A stretch of 64,000 nt of DNA, from positions 1,249,253 through 1,313,252 of the forward strand of contig VZQC01013995.1 of assembly GCA_009823505.1 (NCBI GenBank), read 5' to 3'. Positions 31,507 through 43,850 of this stretch are shown in pieces. This stretch comes from Rhizomys pruinosus. Taxonomy: Eukaryota > Chordata > Mammalia > Rodentia > Spalacidae. Under the pieces are notes generated by a model, which saw only the letters and a list, made by a program, of their open reading frames with translations, had not been told where the DNA came from and made no database searches. Positions within the stretch are counted from its first letter, which is position 1; the number at the start of each line of letters is the position of its first letter. Position numbers and translations under genes: made by a program.

Positions 31507-32658
31507 CTCATTGTTTAATAGAAGAAGGGGAAAATCTACCAAGTCCTGGCAAACTCATTTTATTAATATCTCAGTATTAGGCATATTTTATGGCAATTTG
31601 GCCCAAAATATTGTATTTTAAAAAGAATGTACTGATTATTTTCCTTAAAATATATATTACTTGTATTAGGTACTACAGTATATAATTATACAAGAGACAC
31701 TATGAAATAAAAGCTTGACTTTTATATTATATTTTGCTTAAAATTTAAGATACAAATGTATTTTAGAGATAATTACTTCTTTGCAATTTTCCACATCTCA
31801 CAAAAGAGGAAATAAATGCACATGTGAGGGTGCATTTTATTCTGGATGTCAAATTTTAAGCGCAGGAATAGCCGAGTACAAGCATACTGAGAGCACCATC
31901 TAAGTAGCTGATGTTTTTTTCCTCTGGTGTATGATAAAATCCCAATTACTAAACTGCTCTGAATCAGCACAGAGTAACGTTGCTCATTTTCAGTCCCAAT
32001 ATTAAGCTTATCTTTGGAAAGTTGATTGTAAAATAATTTCAAATTGGCAGACAGCATAAAACAACTTCTTTGATATTTGTACCAAAAACTTCAGAAAATG
32101 GAGAGGCTTTCAGGTAAAAATTGTACTCCTAATTCACCATAATTCTCTACTCTATTTACTGTGATTTTCTCCATTTATGCGTGATACAATCAAAGGATCC
32201 GTGAAAATAGGATCATTCATGTAAGATAGTTTGTAATAGAGTACAGATGAATGGAATATTGCTATGATTGTGATGTGACGTATATAGATATATGAGTGGG
32301 AAAACCAGACAGGCAGAAATTCTTTGAAGATCTACAGGGAGAAACAATTCTCTAGGAAAAAAAAATAGAAGAAAAATATGTGGAAAAAGTAAATGAAAGA
32401 GGGAAAGAATTATATTTTTCTCATTTGTGTTGCTATTAGGAGATACCTGGTCACATAGTGTGCCAACAATAATCAAGTCCAGTCAGGCAAAGCCATTGGG
32501 TGACCTGAACCTTATAAGAAGGAAGGAACTGAAAAGATTACGATGAAAGGAACAAAGCAGACTACACTTAAGTACAAATGAGAATACAAATGAAATATAA
32601 ATACTGATGGGAGAAGGGTGGGAATTTGCTAGAATTTAGGACTGCAGGGGTTTACTTT
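31507..32658. other. No gene; unassigned AT-rich sequence
   Basis: Open frames on the minus strand (94 and 87 codons) show no family features. No repeat is recognised. Confidence 0.45.
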
Positions 32659-32672
32659 AAAATGGGTAATAT

Positions 32673-32932
32673 GGGGCTGGAGAGATGGCCCAGTGGTTAA
32701 GAGCGACGACTGCTCTTGCAGAGGAGCTGGGTTCAATCCCCAGCACCCACATGGCGGCTAAGAACCGTCTGTAACTCCAATTCCAGGAGAACTCCAGTTC
32801 CAGGGGAATCCGACACCCTCTTCTGACCTCTGCGGCATAGCATGACATGGGTGCACAAACCTGCATACAGACAGTACATTCATACACATATAAAAATTTT
32901 AAAAAAATTAAAAAAATAAAATAAAATGGGTA
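32673..32932 (+). repeat. B2 SINE, young
   Basis: Full B2 with A box agtggttaagagc and B box gggttcaatcccc. Perfect 14-bp target-site duplication aaaatgggtaatat at 32659-32672 and 32933-32946. Confidence 0.96.
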
Positions 32933-33234
32933 ATATATTTTTATTGAAGGATAATAATAACTCATATACAGAACATGCATAAAACTCAAAAATGTTATGC
33001 TGAGTAAAACAGTCTTACACTAATGAAGGCGTGTAATACTGTGGTTTCATATGTATGAAATTTTAAATGAGACAAAAGGAATTCAAGGTAAATAAACATA
33101 TCGAAACTTTATTACTTTAGAGTAGAAATTTGGACATAAATTGACTTAGAAGAAACAAGTTGTGTGACTTCTCCTGGGGAGAAATGAATAAATGTCTACT
33201 TGCTCCAGATAGACATCTATGACAGAAAAAAAAA

Positions 33235-33565
33235 TCATCCCAGCACTCTATCTTGATAAACCAATGAGTTTATTGCAGTTATTTAAAGGGGCATGTGTGA
33301 GTCAAAGACAGCTACATCACTGAAAGCCTCAATCAAGCATGGGTAATAAAAGATACATTAATGCTGCATCTATGAAGCTCATTGTCCAATGTGGAGGCTT
33401 CTAGGCTGGAGAGTCTCCAATCAGCAATTGTTTACTGCCTAGATAACCTTGGGTAGGGCCTTAGGAATCTAACTTTCTCTACTTCCTTAACCTGAAAAGT
33501 TTCATGAGCTTCCTGAGCTTTATAAGTTTCCTTACTTTCTGGAATCATTATGAACATCCCTCTTC
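33235..33565 (-). mobile_element. Rodent LTR-like repeat (RMER1-like), reversed
   Basis: aaaccaatgagtttattgc (reversed aataaact signal), gactcaaagacagctacatc-type text (gtcaaagacagctacatcac) and aagcatgggtaataaaag resemble a common rodent LTR. Boundaries are approximate. Confidence 0.5.
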
Positions 33566-34130
33566 ACTATAGGAGGCAGTGTTTCAGTCTGGAAGAAACA
33601 GCTATAAAACCAGGTGTGATTTTCTAAGATGAGGTTTATGTTCTCTGACCATCTTAAAAGGAATTTGGACCAGACATATACACAGATATATCAAAACTCA
33701 TCAGATTCATCCATTTGACTATATGTACATTTTATACCAAAGGAACTATAAACAAATCCACTTAGTGATTCAGAAGTTGAAGAGTTTAGAGAATATACTG
33801 ATATCTGCACTATATTTTTGTAATATATCAAAATATAAAATAATTTGATGGATTAAAATATAAGGGATGATACATACAATAAAATAAATTTAAGAATATT
33901 GTCTGTAGAATCAACATTATACATATATGAATGTTCAATAAATAAGTGTTCAGATTTCTGTGTGTTTGAAAAAATTATAATAAAATCATGGGGGGAATGT
34001 GGGAGGTGGGGGAAATTAAATAATGTCAGGAAAATTAAAGTCATTGATCCAGAAATTGTACAATTGATGGATTTATTATATCCTTCTGTTTGCTTTCCTA
34101 TGTATTTGAAATATTCTATAATCAGGGTAA
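33566..34130. other. No gene; unassigned AT-rich sequence
   Basis: Two overlapping opposite-strand frames of about 95 codons are chance openings in AT-rich DNA. No repeat is recognised. Confidence 0.4.
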
Positions 34131-34134
34131 TAAA

Positions 34135-34345
34135 ATTTTGGCCCAATGAGATGGCTCAGTCGGTAAAGACCCTTCCTACCTGAACTTGGTCCACAGATCC
34201 ACATGATGAAAAGAGAGAACTAATTCCTCCAAGTTGTCTTCTAACCTCCACAAGTGTATTATGGCACCTACACATCCACACAGGAGAGATAAATAAGTGA
34301 ATGGATTAATAAATATTTAATATTTTTAAAAGAAAATTTAAAAAA
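34135..34345 (+). repeat. tRNA-derived SINE (B2/B3/B4 group), diverged
   Basis: ggcccaatgagatggctcag head, then gagagaactaattcctcc, cttctaacctccacaagtg, and a taaataagtg-type A-rich tail. Confidence 0.7.
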
Positions 34346-34984
34346 GATATGAAGATTATCCAAACTGAGTTATTTAACTATGAACATATATTTTCTTTTT
34401 CATAATTTGTCATAAAATAAAAAGGAAATAGAGTAAAATGCACAAAGACAGAAATCCAAGGAAATATAAGAGAACAAAATTAAAAATGCCAGTAGTTTCA
34501 AAGGTGGTCATTTTACTTTTCTTTATATCAGTTCCACTCTGTATCCTGATCCCTTCATAGAAATTGGGAATCCATCTCTTTTGAATGGTAAGAAAGTTAA
34601 CCATGAAGAGTAGGAAAGGTAGTCACGAAGAATACAGACTTTTGAACTACATGAAGCAACATGATGGACATTGGAGCCCAAATGTCAGCTTTCTGTAGTT
34701 CTGTCTACCTCCAATTTCACTTCAGTTCTATTTGCATGATGTTTGGCTAATATGTAAATGTTCCACTGAATTTATTCATTTCCCAGATTCTAAATCAGCT
34801 AACTAGCCTGGATACCTGAAGCTCCTTTTGTTATTTGATTTACTAAACACTAACCTGCCTTGGCTTTGTCTTATATTTTAATTATCCTGCACCAGTCTTT
34901 TTCCTTCATACCAACACTAGGCTCTATTACTTGGTACTATTTGTTGACATCATAATATACACTTTTGAAAGACTCATACTTAGT
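34346..34984. other. No gene; unassigned
   Basis: AT-rich sequence, no recognisable repeat or frame. Confidence 0.4.
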
Positions 34985-35107
34985 TTTATTTATGTGTGTA
35001 TATGTATGTGTGCGTATGTATGTGTATGTCATCCTAAAAACCCAAGTGGGGTCCTCTAGAAGAGCAGCATGTGTTCTTAACCACTGAGAAACCTCTCTGC
35101 ACCCCCT
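34985..35107 (-). repeat. B2-like SINE fragment
   Basis: Reversed: a gtgtatatgtatgtg-rich tail, then ggggtcctctagaagagcag and cttaaccactgagaaacctc, the B2 head. Confidence 0.75.
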
Positions 35108-35860
35108 TATGATAATATGTAAGTTTTTATAAACTTCTCTAGATGTGGAGAAAGGTAGTGAATACATAACCAGTAATTTCTCTAAAACTTCTAATGCCGT
35201 TTATAAATTGTGTTACTTAATCTCAATTTTTATTAAATATTATCCAAGCATCTGGTTAGAAAAGATGGGTTTAGCCGGCATTTTGAGAAAAAAGATATTT
35301 TGTTACTCAAGGGAACATCCAAAAGGAAGAAACTATGCAAGATGTAAAGTGCTTTTTATTTTTAAAAATTAAAAAACTTCTAATGTTCTATATTGTCCAG
35401 CCATTCTCTAGAAGGTCCATGTGTTCTACATCCTCATCACAATGGTAAAACTTATAACTGATGTACTGATGTGGAAACAGATGTCATTGCTTTCAACTGT
35501 TTTTGTCAGTCACAAAATGAATATACACCCTCTCTCTTGAAGATAGGGCTACATCTCTGAGGATTAGAGGGAAAAAAAGTTCAGCAGCTTGACAAAACTT
35601 TCAGTTGTAACAGCTAAACTGGATATCTTTTTACACATTACAATTTCATAAGTTTAAATTCTGTATAAGAACAGGAAGGAAGAGTTCTCTACCCTGGCTC
35701 ATGTAAGTTAATTCATTCTTTCTCAACACAAAGTGACTAGGATATGATTGCTTCTTAAATCAACTATTCAGAAGTAGGATAACTATAAAACATACAAGAA
35801 AAGAAAACAGAAAAATCGATGGTTATGTGATCTAAGAATAAAGAAAAGTGCTGAAACCAT
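35108..35860. other. No gene; unassigned
   Basis: No repeat recognised. The 75-codon frame at 35145 has no family resemblance. Confidence 0.4.
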
Positions 35861-35864
35861 TGCC

Positions 35865-36062
35865 TTATGTTCATATGAGCAAGGTCCCAGGAGCCTGTAA
35901 GACTCTATTTCCATATGGCCGTGCACCACCTCCCCTGGCTCTTATAATCTTTCCACTTCCTCTTCTGCATTAGTCTCTGAGCCCTGGGTAGGTGAAGTTT
36001 AATATAGGAGTCCTGTCCAAGGACCCACATTCTACAGATTCTTATTCTCTATCCATTTGGTC
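35865..36062 (-). repeat. L1 3'-UTR-like repeat, inverted part of a probable twin-primed copy
   Basis: Its reverse complement matches 14300-14470: gagaataag, tattaaacttcac, cccagggctcagagac, gattataagagccagg, ccttgctcatatg. It abuts the direct part at 36063. Confidence 0.7.
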
Positions 36063-36400
36063 ATTTTGTGCAAATCTGAGCAGACAAAAACCTACCATAA
36101 AACTGGAGAAATGGGCAGTAGACCCCAAACTGACCTGGCTAACTATTAGCAGCTGATTACTGCTGGTTGAGGGAAGGCTGATCTTTAAAAAGGAGAGACT
36201 GTAGATAGGCTGACTAGATCTCAGTGGATGAACTTACACTAAGGACACTAACTTGACCCATTAGGACTTAATACAAATGACAGAATGCATGAAATCCAGT
36301 GGGGGAAATACGAAAGGGTGCCATTGAGGAAGGGGTATAAAGATGATTAAGATGTTCTGTATGAAATACATAAAATTTTCATGGATTTTTTTACTAAAAA
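36063..36400 (+). repeat. L1 3'-UTR-like repeat, direct part of a probable twin-primed copy
   Basis: Matches 14512-14820 in order: agcagacaaaaacc, gcagctgattactgctggt, aggagagactg, ctagatctcag, gaaatccagt, ttctgtatgaaatacataaa. It starts only about 40 family bases beyond where the inverted part ends. Confidence 0.72.
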
Positions 36401-36539
36401 TAGACAATAAAAAATAAACTTTCTATTTTTAGCAGAAAAAAATAACATTGCTGATTTTCTGGTAATAAACACTGGCATTTATTGGTTGGTAATCCTGAAA
36501 GGTGCTGAAATACTTTGTAATGAAATAACATTACCTAAA

Positions 36540-36785
36540 TATTCTATTTTATTGACTTTTTTATGTGTTTCACACATAATTTTTCAGTCAGTCTTAATCG
36601 CCATTATACCTGCTTCTCCCTTGGCACCCTCCAGAAGCCTCCCCACTCCCTACTGCCCCAGAGTTCACACCTTCTGTCATTTCTGCTAGAGTCCATTGTG
36701 CCAAATTACTCTCCCTGCTCACTACTCAGTGCCAGCAACTCCCCTGAGCTCTAGTTAGCTTATCCACAGTCTCTTTTCTAAAAAG
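36540..36785 (-). repeat. L1 3' UTR end
   Basis: Reversed terminus (tttattgacttttttatgtg, gtttcacacat), then ttggcaccctccagaagcc and cagcaactcccctgagctct, as in 38790-39080 and 46150-46440. Confidence 0.6.
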
Positions 36786-36789
36786 GCCA

Positions 36790-38362
36790 GGTCATTCTTT
36801 AAAAGTGTTTGCTCTAGTCCTCTGATAAGTCTTTGTTCAATAGAAGAATGAAACATTCTGACTAATCGAGGCAGAAAGAGAATTTAATTAAAGAATATTA
36901 GATTTTTTTTTTTGTCAGGACTTCAGAATTGAGCTTGGAGTTAAGAACAATGTTCAATATATTTCAGACCTGCCTTGTGAAGACAGTTAGTGCTGTTCCT
37001 AGACTCATAGCAATAGACTTCAGACCCAAGAGTAACAGTGGTAGATATGGCATTACTGCTTGGGCCTACTGTTACAGACACTCCTGAAAAACAGAATGGA
37101 GATTTCTGCTTATGAAAAAATTTCCTGTATGCTTTGATTCTTTGCTCATTCATTTGAATCTAGAGAGGATTGATTAAGAAGAGCAAGTGGCTACACTTCA
37201 ACAATGAAAGAAGCTGAGAATGTGAATATCTGGTATTTTGGGCTTCTATGGTGGTAGGAATACACTAGTAGGTAACTTTGTGCTAGGCCAACTGTGTAGG
37301 AAGTGTCTCACACATGGAAAGGAATTTTTATTCCCTTCAAAAGCAATAAAAGGATGAATAGTTGTTGTTACCCTTTCTATCATTCCCCAATTATTCTTCA
37401 TGTTCAAATCTATTTAATTATTTTATTCAAGCATCACAGCATTATTAGGCACTCTTTTCTTCATGATTTTGGCATCTACATTATTTCCCCTTTGTTTCCA
37501 TATTAAAACCTATCTAGGCTATGGTTATAATACCTTAAAATTCTTCATTAAGCTTGTTTATATGGGCCAGTGCATTTATCATCGAACCTTAATATTCTCA
37601 AGTATAAAACTTACATCATGAATCAATATGCCAGACCCAAGATGAGAGCATGGATTCATTAGGCAACAAGATTTCAACTCTTTTCTCAAGACTTTGGTTT
37701 AGTCTTTGATGACAATGTTTCATTGTCCCTATTGGTCCTGATTCTTCACCCATTTCTGAATCTAGTTTATTTGCCATATGATTTATTATACCTCCCACTA
37801 AAGGGGCACCTTCTATTTCCCTTTCCCACTTAAATTTGAACATATCCATTTGGTTTGGTCAATGAAATAGAGCAAATTAGACAGAATTAAGCTTACACCT
37901 TCAGAGATAATATGCATTTCCACTTTTAACATCTTGTACCTATATGTGGCATCAGTATGACATCCATACACACTGATCTAGAGAGGATGGAAGATAATTA
38001 GAATAGGATAATCTCAGTTAAGTGTAGTTCTCTGAGTTTTAGGGTGGTTTGCAAGATAGAGTCGTGATGGTTCTAAAGCACTGATACTTTTGTTAATGAT
38101 GAACTAATAGAAATTTTCGAGAGGGAATACCAGGATTTTATACCCTTATGGAATGTAAAATAATGTCTTGTGTTTAAATCATCTATTGAACACTTTTTAG
38201 TAGATAACTTGAAACCTGAATGTTGTTCTTAAACTTTTAAACATGAACCTAAGAAAAATGTTCCTAGACATGAGGACTGACAGTAGAAAGACAGGAAAAA
38301 CACCCTAAATTAGAGCAGATTATCATCACAATAAACTTTTATATTCTTTGCTACTTGGATAC
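36790..38362. other. No gene; mostly unassigned
   Basis: About 1.6 kb with no recognised SINE or LTR. Frames of up to 77 codons occur on both strands with no features. Confidence 0.45.
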
Positions 38363-38771
38363 TGTTCTAGTTTCTCTTTGATTGCTGAGACAAAACACTG
38401 TAACCAATACCAACTTGGGGAGGAAAGGGTTTATTTGGCTCACATCTCCTGGGTCACAGTTCATCACTGAGGGAACCCACCAAAGGAACTCAGGGCAGGA
38501 ACCTGGAGGCAGGAGCTGAAGCACAGTCCATGGAGGAATGCTACTTACTGGCTTGCTCCCCTGGCCCATGCCCAACCTGCCCTCTTATACAGTACACAAC
38601 AATCTGCCCAGGGGTGACACCACCCATAGTGGGCTGGTCCCTCCCACATTGCTCAACAATCAAGACAATTCTCCACAGATGTGGCCACAGACCAGTCCAA
38701 TGGAGCCAATTCCCCAATTGAGGCTCCCTCAACCGAGGTGTGTCTAGTTGACACTAAAGCTATCCAGCACA
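38363..38771 (-). mobile_element. Solo MaLR LTR (MT-type), reversed
   Basis: On the minus strand it opens tgtgctggatagctttagtg and passes ctccctcaat-type text and the gtggtgtcacccctgggc block. It contains a ccaaataaaccctttcctcc polyadenylation region and ends agaaactagaaca. Flanking gata on both sides may be the duplication. ERVL-MaLR internal sequence is absent. Confidence 0.88.
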
Positions 38772-38789
38772 GATAACTTCTATGTTCCC

Positions 38790-38937
38790 AGAATATTTTT
38801 AAATTTTTATTGATTATTTTTAATTTCATGCAATATTTTTTATCATATTTAGATCTTATCCCCTATATGCACCCCTTTTAATTGCCCCACACAATTCCCT
38901 GGGCTCTATTATATATAAAGACCTATAGAGTCAAATT

Positions 38938-38991
<54 letters not shown>

Positions 38992-39080
38992 GCAACTACC
39001 AATTCCCAATAGTTCCTCAGCAGAGGTTGGAGCTTTTTATCCACTACTTTCTATGCTGGAATTTTTTTCTATTTTGAGTT
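38790..39080 (-). repeat. L1 3' UTR end with (TC)n
   Basis: Reversed terminus (aaatttttattgattattt), acaattccctgggctct, then the microsatellite and cagcaactaccaattccc ... agttcctcagcagagg, matching the 36540 and 46150 copies in order. Confidence 0.6.
38941..38989. repeat. (CT)n microsatellite
   Basis: 49 bases of CT repeat inside the L1 3'-UTR copy. Confidence 0.98.
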
Positions 39081-39154
39081 ATATGGATATTATTACCATT
39101 ATTCTGCCCAGTGAACATTGTATTCAACTGACTTTAAATGACTTCTTGTTATAG

Positions 39155-39395
39155 CCATAGATTAATGCATCTCTCAACTCTCACCAGAGACTTCCTCATG
39201 CAGCAGATAGCAATTAATACAGAAATCCACAACTGGTCAACATGCAGAAAATAAGAGACTGCATATTGCTCACCCCTGAATGGGACACCTATATGAAACA
39301 CATGTCTCCTAAACCTCAGGGATCATTGTAGAAGGGATAGCAGAAAGATTGTAATAGCCAGAGGTGGTGGATGACCACAAAGAAACAGAATACTT
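39155..39395 (+). repeat. L1 3'-UTR-like fragment
   Basis: agattaatgcatctctcaac, ccacaactggtcaacatgc, and gattgtaatagccagaggtg are colinear with 49030-49240 and 63190-63400. Confidence 0.65.
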
Positions 39396-40810
39396 TTTTA
39401 TACAAATGTTTATTATATAAGCCAGGCTGGGTTGATACTCCTTCCTCAGTCCCCTAAGGCCTTAAGATTGCAGTTGTGTGACACCAGACCCAATCCAGAG
39501 TAACATCATTATCCCCATTGCTTAGATGAGGAAGCAAGCTAAGGAATGCTATTTTCCAATGATTATAGGCTAATACTTAGTAGAAACAGGAATTTTACTA
39601 AAAAATGTCAGATTCCATAGTCTGCTCTCTGTATACTTGCTATTTCGATTAAGAGAAAATTCTAATACATAATTTAACAGTTCATGCTAATAATTATATG
39701 GCACTTTATGAAATATTTGCACAGACATTATTGCATTGGTTTGCACATATTTATAAAATGGAGGCTATTATGCATATGCTCATTTTAAAGACAAATACTA
39801 AAGTTTTGAAGTGCTGTATGATGCTTGCCCAACATAAAATTAGTGAAAAATCCTGGCACCAAACAGCAGGAATTTTCTGCCCTAGTGTCATATTGAAACA
39901 TTTAAAATAGCCTTAGTACAAACAATTAAGACTATTGTTCAGATGAGTGAGTATCCCTGGATACTTGGTTAAAATTTCTGAATTTAAAAATGGTCTAATA
40001 GAAGCAACCAAGCAAAACAACTAAGTCATTCATTCCTACTGAAGATTTTAATTCACTTTCTCTATTCAACTGATGTGTAAAGTGAACAACTCTATAAACA
40101 CATTCAGTTGATACTGTCAGAATACATCCTAAATTAGTTATTTCTGTTCGTATTTTATTTTGAATTGTTTATCTACGGCTCTCTTTCAATTTTACTCAAG
40201 AAAAGTGCCTTTTTGCTCTTATGTTACTCTGTACATCACTGTAGGCCATCACTGTGAAATTTATTTTGCCTTTGTTTTCACCCTCTTCTAGTATTGTTGT
40301 ACAATACCATTTACAAAGACAAGCTGTTAACATTAGGTTACAACAATAATAAGTGTACTTCTCTTTTTGAACATTACAATAGGAGTGTTCTGTTTTTAAA
40401 CATAAATGTTCCTGCTTTGATGAACATTCCATTTGCATTTGTCTCTTTCAACTTTTCTAAAATGGAAATAAAATTGTCAATCAAAACAATAATCTTGCAG
40501 GTGAATTCTAGGCGGATCATTTGCAAAGACAGAAACAGTAACAGAAGACAAAGAGAAAACACTATCATATTTTTCAAAAGAATATGTCACTATTAACATA
40601 CCTATTACTTGAAATTTAGGCATAATTATATTTCATACTTCATAAACTTATCCTCAAATAAAGTTTTCTAGATATAAAATTCTATCCTTTTTGCCATGAG
40701 TTTAATTCCATGGAAAGAAAACAGGCCTAAAGAAACAGAAGAAACCTGAATTTAATGTTGGGCATATAGTTCTAATCATTAATGAGATGTTGGGCAATCT
40801 TTTCCATTTT
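39396..40810. other. No gene; unassigned
   Basis: A diverged reversed B1-like trace may lie near 39420-39490 (aagccaggctgggttgatac). The rest has no repeat signature. The two 80-100-codon frames near 40300-40590 overlap on opposite strands and look like chance. Confidence 0.4.
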
Positions 40811-41010
40811 CTTTTTTTTTCACATAAATTTATTTTTATTTTTTTAACAAATCTAGACCCGTGTTCCCGCCCATTCCCCCACCCCGCCAGAGCTCATGCA
40901 TTCTGCCAAACATGCTTTTCATCTTTTTCTCAGTCTTTCTCAATATTCGCCATGAGGAAGTTGACTGTTTTGAGAAGTTCACTGTTTCAGTCAGTAATCT
41001 TCCATTTTCA
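40810..41010 (-). repeat. L1 3' UTR end
   Basis: T-rich start, aacaaatctagacccgtg, C-rich cccgcccattcccccac, cagagctcatgcattctgcc and tcactgtttcagtcagt, close to 25690-25850. Confidence 0.7.
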
Positions 41011-41570
41011 ATACAGATTACATTAAAATTTTGGCATTGATCACATTTTGAATTATACGACCTATTTTTTAAAAATATTTTGAATGTTAAAGTAGCCCCT
41101 GTGTAACTTTGGAGTCCTAGGAAACTGACCCCAAGAGAAAATTTCAATTGGAGGCAGTCTACTTGGGGTGTGCTCTTAGAAAATATTGGAAGAAGAGCAA
41201 GCAAAAGAGACAGAAAAAAGCATAAAGACGATAGATTTGTTATCAGTTACTAGTGTAGGAAACTGGATTTTAATCCTCCTGGGATCTCTAGTGAATAGCA
41301 TAGAATATACTTCTGTGCTACAGCAGCTAAGCTAGAGTCCCTTGTCTATTTTGAAATGAACAGATGATTCTGAGACCATAATCTATACAAGACATCTAGT
41401 TTGCTGTTGTTGGGCAGGCCAAGTGCTTCCAAAAACCATGCAGTCTTTTGTTAAATCCATAGTTTGGGGCACAACATGTTTCTGATCCTGTGTAAGCCTG
41501 AAATACGAGGGGCTAGGAGAAACTCACCATAAAGTATGGCGTATCTTTCAATGAAGATATCCCAAGGTGC
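41011..41570. other. No gene; unassigned
   Basis: No repeat recognised. The minus-strand 122-codon frame reaching 41204 overlaps the L1 tail and has no family features. Confidence 0.4.
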
Positions 41571-41571
41571 T

Positions 41572-41705
41572 GGAGGGTAGCTCAGCGGTTGAGTGCACTG
41601 GCTGTTCTTTCAGATGATGGTGCTGGTTCAGTTCCCAGTACCCACATTGTAGCTAACAACCATCGTAATTCCAGTTCCATGGGATCAAACACCCTCTTTT
41701 GACCT
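41572..41705 (+). repeat. B2 SINE, 3' truncated
   Basis: gtgctggagggtagctcagc, cagttcccagtacccac, and gatcaaacaccctcttttg; then the sequence leaves the B2 consensus. Confidence 0.82.
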
Positions 41706-43270
41706 GCAGAAGTCAGAATAGGCCCAAGAAGGTTTTTTGTTGTCCGAGATCTGGGCTATCCTATGTATGAGCAAATTCTTGGCACACAAGTTTCAAGAAG
41801 AAACAGAAGCCGTCTTATAGCCTGTCCCATGAAAAGAGGATTTGTTTGTTACCCAAGCTTCCTTTGAAATCAGGATTCTACCAATCAGATGCTAACACTT
41901 GAGATCAAGGCAAGTGACAACAGGAGGCAGCACTAGCTGGCAGTGGATGGGCATCCAGTCTCCAAAGCAACTGTGGCAAAAGGATGGTTAGTGACGCTGC
42001 CCTGTGTTTAAGATTTCCAGTAGCAGCAGTATAAGCTTTAGAATGGTGTTTGATGGTGGCCATAGCATTATCTTTACCAGACAATTTTTAAGCCTCTCTC
42101 AGCAACATGCTTATTTTCTGTGCTCATTCTGCCTTCCTGAAAATAATGTGCTACTTTGACTTATCAATACATTTGATATTAGCTTCAATTCTTCAGGGTC
42201 ATTTTTTTATTCTTTAAAACTGAAAATATTAACAAATGCAACAGATTTGGGGTGGTTCCCTGAAAATATTATTTTTAACAGCTTCTCAAACTAAAGCAAA
42301 CTTGAAGAACCACTGGATTAACTCTATTTTCTCAAAGGGAAAATAAGTATAATGGCATATGTTCAGTAGAGCGCGTGTGATGCTCAAATAAACTAATTAC
42401 CTGAGAGGAACTTCAAAAGCATGAATAAGATGATTTCACAATTGAAGGCATCAACTAAATGATAATTTTGGAGTAATTTTCCACTCAAAATGAATGGATT
42501 TCATTAAAGCATCCAACTACCTTGCAAACGAACATATTCAAATGCCAATACCTTGCAGAGAACTACCTGGCTAATCTGAACTCAAATTTGCGTCAATTAC
42601 AAAAATAATAGCTTTACTTCACACTTTCATATATCCCAGCTATTTATAACGTGATGTCATAGTTCCTACCATCAAGAGCTAATATCTAGTTCTCATTTTT
42701 TTGCTCTGGCTACACAATTTATTTTGGCTGATAGAATTTGAAGGAAATGTCATTGTGCCCAATTTTGAACTTAATCCTTCAAAACTTTTTGGTATTTTCT
42801 TTCTTTCTCTTAGGACTCTACTAGCTAACCTGTGAATAAGCACAAGACTACTGAACCATGAGTGAATACTCACAGAAGAATGGAGTGGTCTTAACTAATA
42901 GCCAGTCAATCATTAGAAGCAGAAATACCTCTATGTCTCGGGTTGAAATCTTGACCCATAGATCATTGTTTTAGGTTACTACATTTGAATATCATTTATT
43001 GTGTAATAATAGATAACATTCTATCTCTAATATATTTTCTGGGTTCTCTCCAGAACTTGAGACAACTTGGGGCCTGTAAGAAGATTCTTGACTTGGCATG
43101 GTTCAGGTACTCAATGTGAAGCTGTAAGTATATAGGGCGGGCTAGCTGCTCTTTTACTCTGGCTTATCCCTTCACTTTTAGTAGTTAGATTCGTAATTTA
43201 ACACTCTCTTACTGGGTAACAAAGTGCTCTGTCTTGTGCCCCATAATGTCTGTATGAATAGGTACTTGTT
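41706..43270. other. No gene; unassigned
   Basis: About 1.6 kb without a recognised repeat or convincing frame. Confidence 0.45.
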
Positions 43271-43284
43271 AAAGGTGCTGTGTT

Positions 43285-43491
43285 TTAGTCAGTTTCCTTT
43301 TATTGTTACTAAATAACTGAGAAAATAAACTTACAAAGGAAAGATATTTTTAGTTCATAGTTTCAGAAGTTTTGGTGTATGGTCATCTGTCCTCAACTCT
43401 TTGGGCTTGTGGTAAGGCCAAACAATGGTAATGTCTCATCTTAGGATAGCTTGGAAAGGAGGGAGGAAGGGAAAGAGAGAGAAAGAGAGAG

Positions 43492-43544
<53 letters not shown>

Positions 43545-43850
43545 AGGGGATGGGAGGGGAGGAGTAAAGAAGTGAGGAGAGGAGATTATGACAAGAGAGT
43601 GTCATTGATGAAGTCAGAGTCCTCATTTCAATGAGAAGAGATGAGATTATGACAAGATATAGTCCATGAAAGCATTATCCCCAAAGACATATTATTTTCA
43701 AGATGTCCTGCATCCCAAATTTCAATCACTTTCTGACAGTCCATTGATGAAATCAGAGCCTGCACTTCACACCACTCCCACACTTGAACACCGTTATAAT
43801 GTGAATCAAACTTCAACACATGATTTCCTGGAAGTTAGTTCAAAGTGAAA
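43285..43850 (-). mobile_element. Old MaLR/ERVL-type LTR, reversed, with (GA)n expansion
   Basis: ttagtcagtttccttttatt, actaaataactgagaaaata and agttcatagtttcagaag resemble the reversed 3' end of an old MaLR LTR. The centre is a GA microsatellite. The motifs gattatgacaaga and tgatgaa.tcagag recur within 43585-43760. Confidence 0.4.
43494..43537. repeat. (GA)n microsatellite
   Basis: 44 bases of perfect GA repeat in a longer purine tract from about 43455 to 43580. Confidence 0.97.

Noticed and set aside
33853..34183. 97-codon and 94-codon frames on opposite strands
   Set aside because: They overlap each other almost completely in AT-rich DNA, and one runs into a SINE head. Neither resembles a protein family.
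40196..40596. Overlapping opposite-strand frames of 80-100 codons
   Set aside because: AT-rich composition, no domain features, no splice or promoter context; consistent with chance openings.
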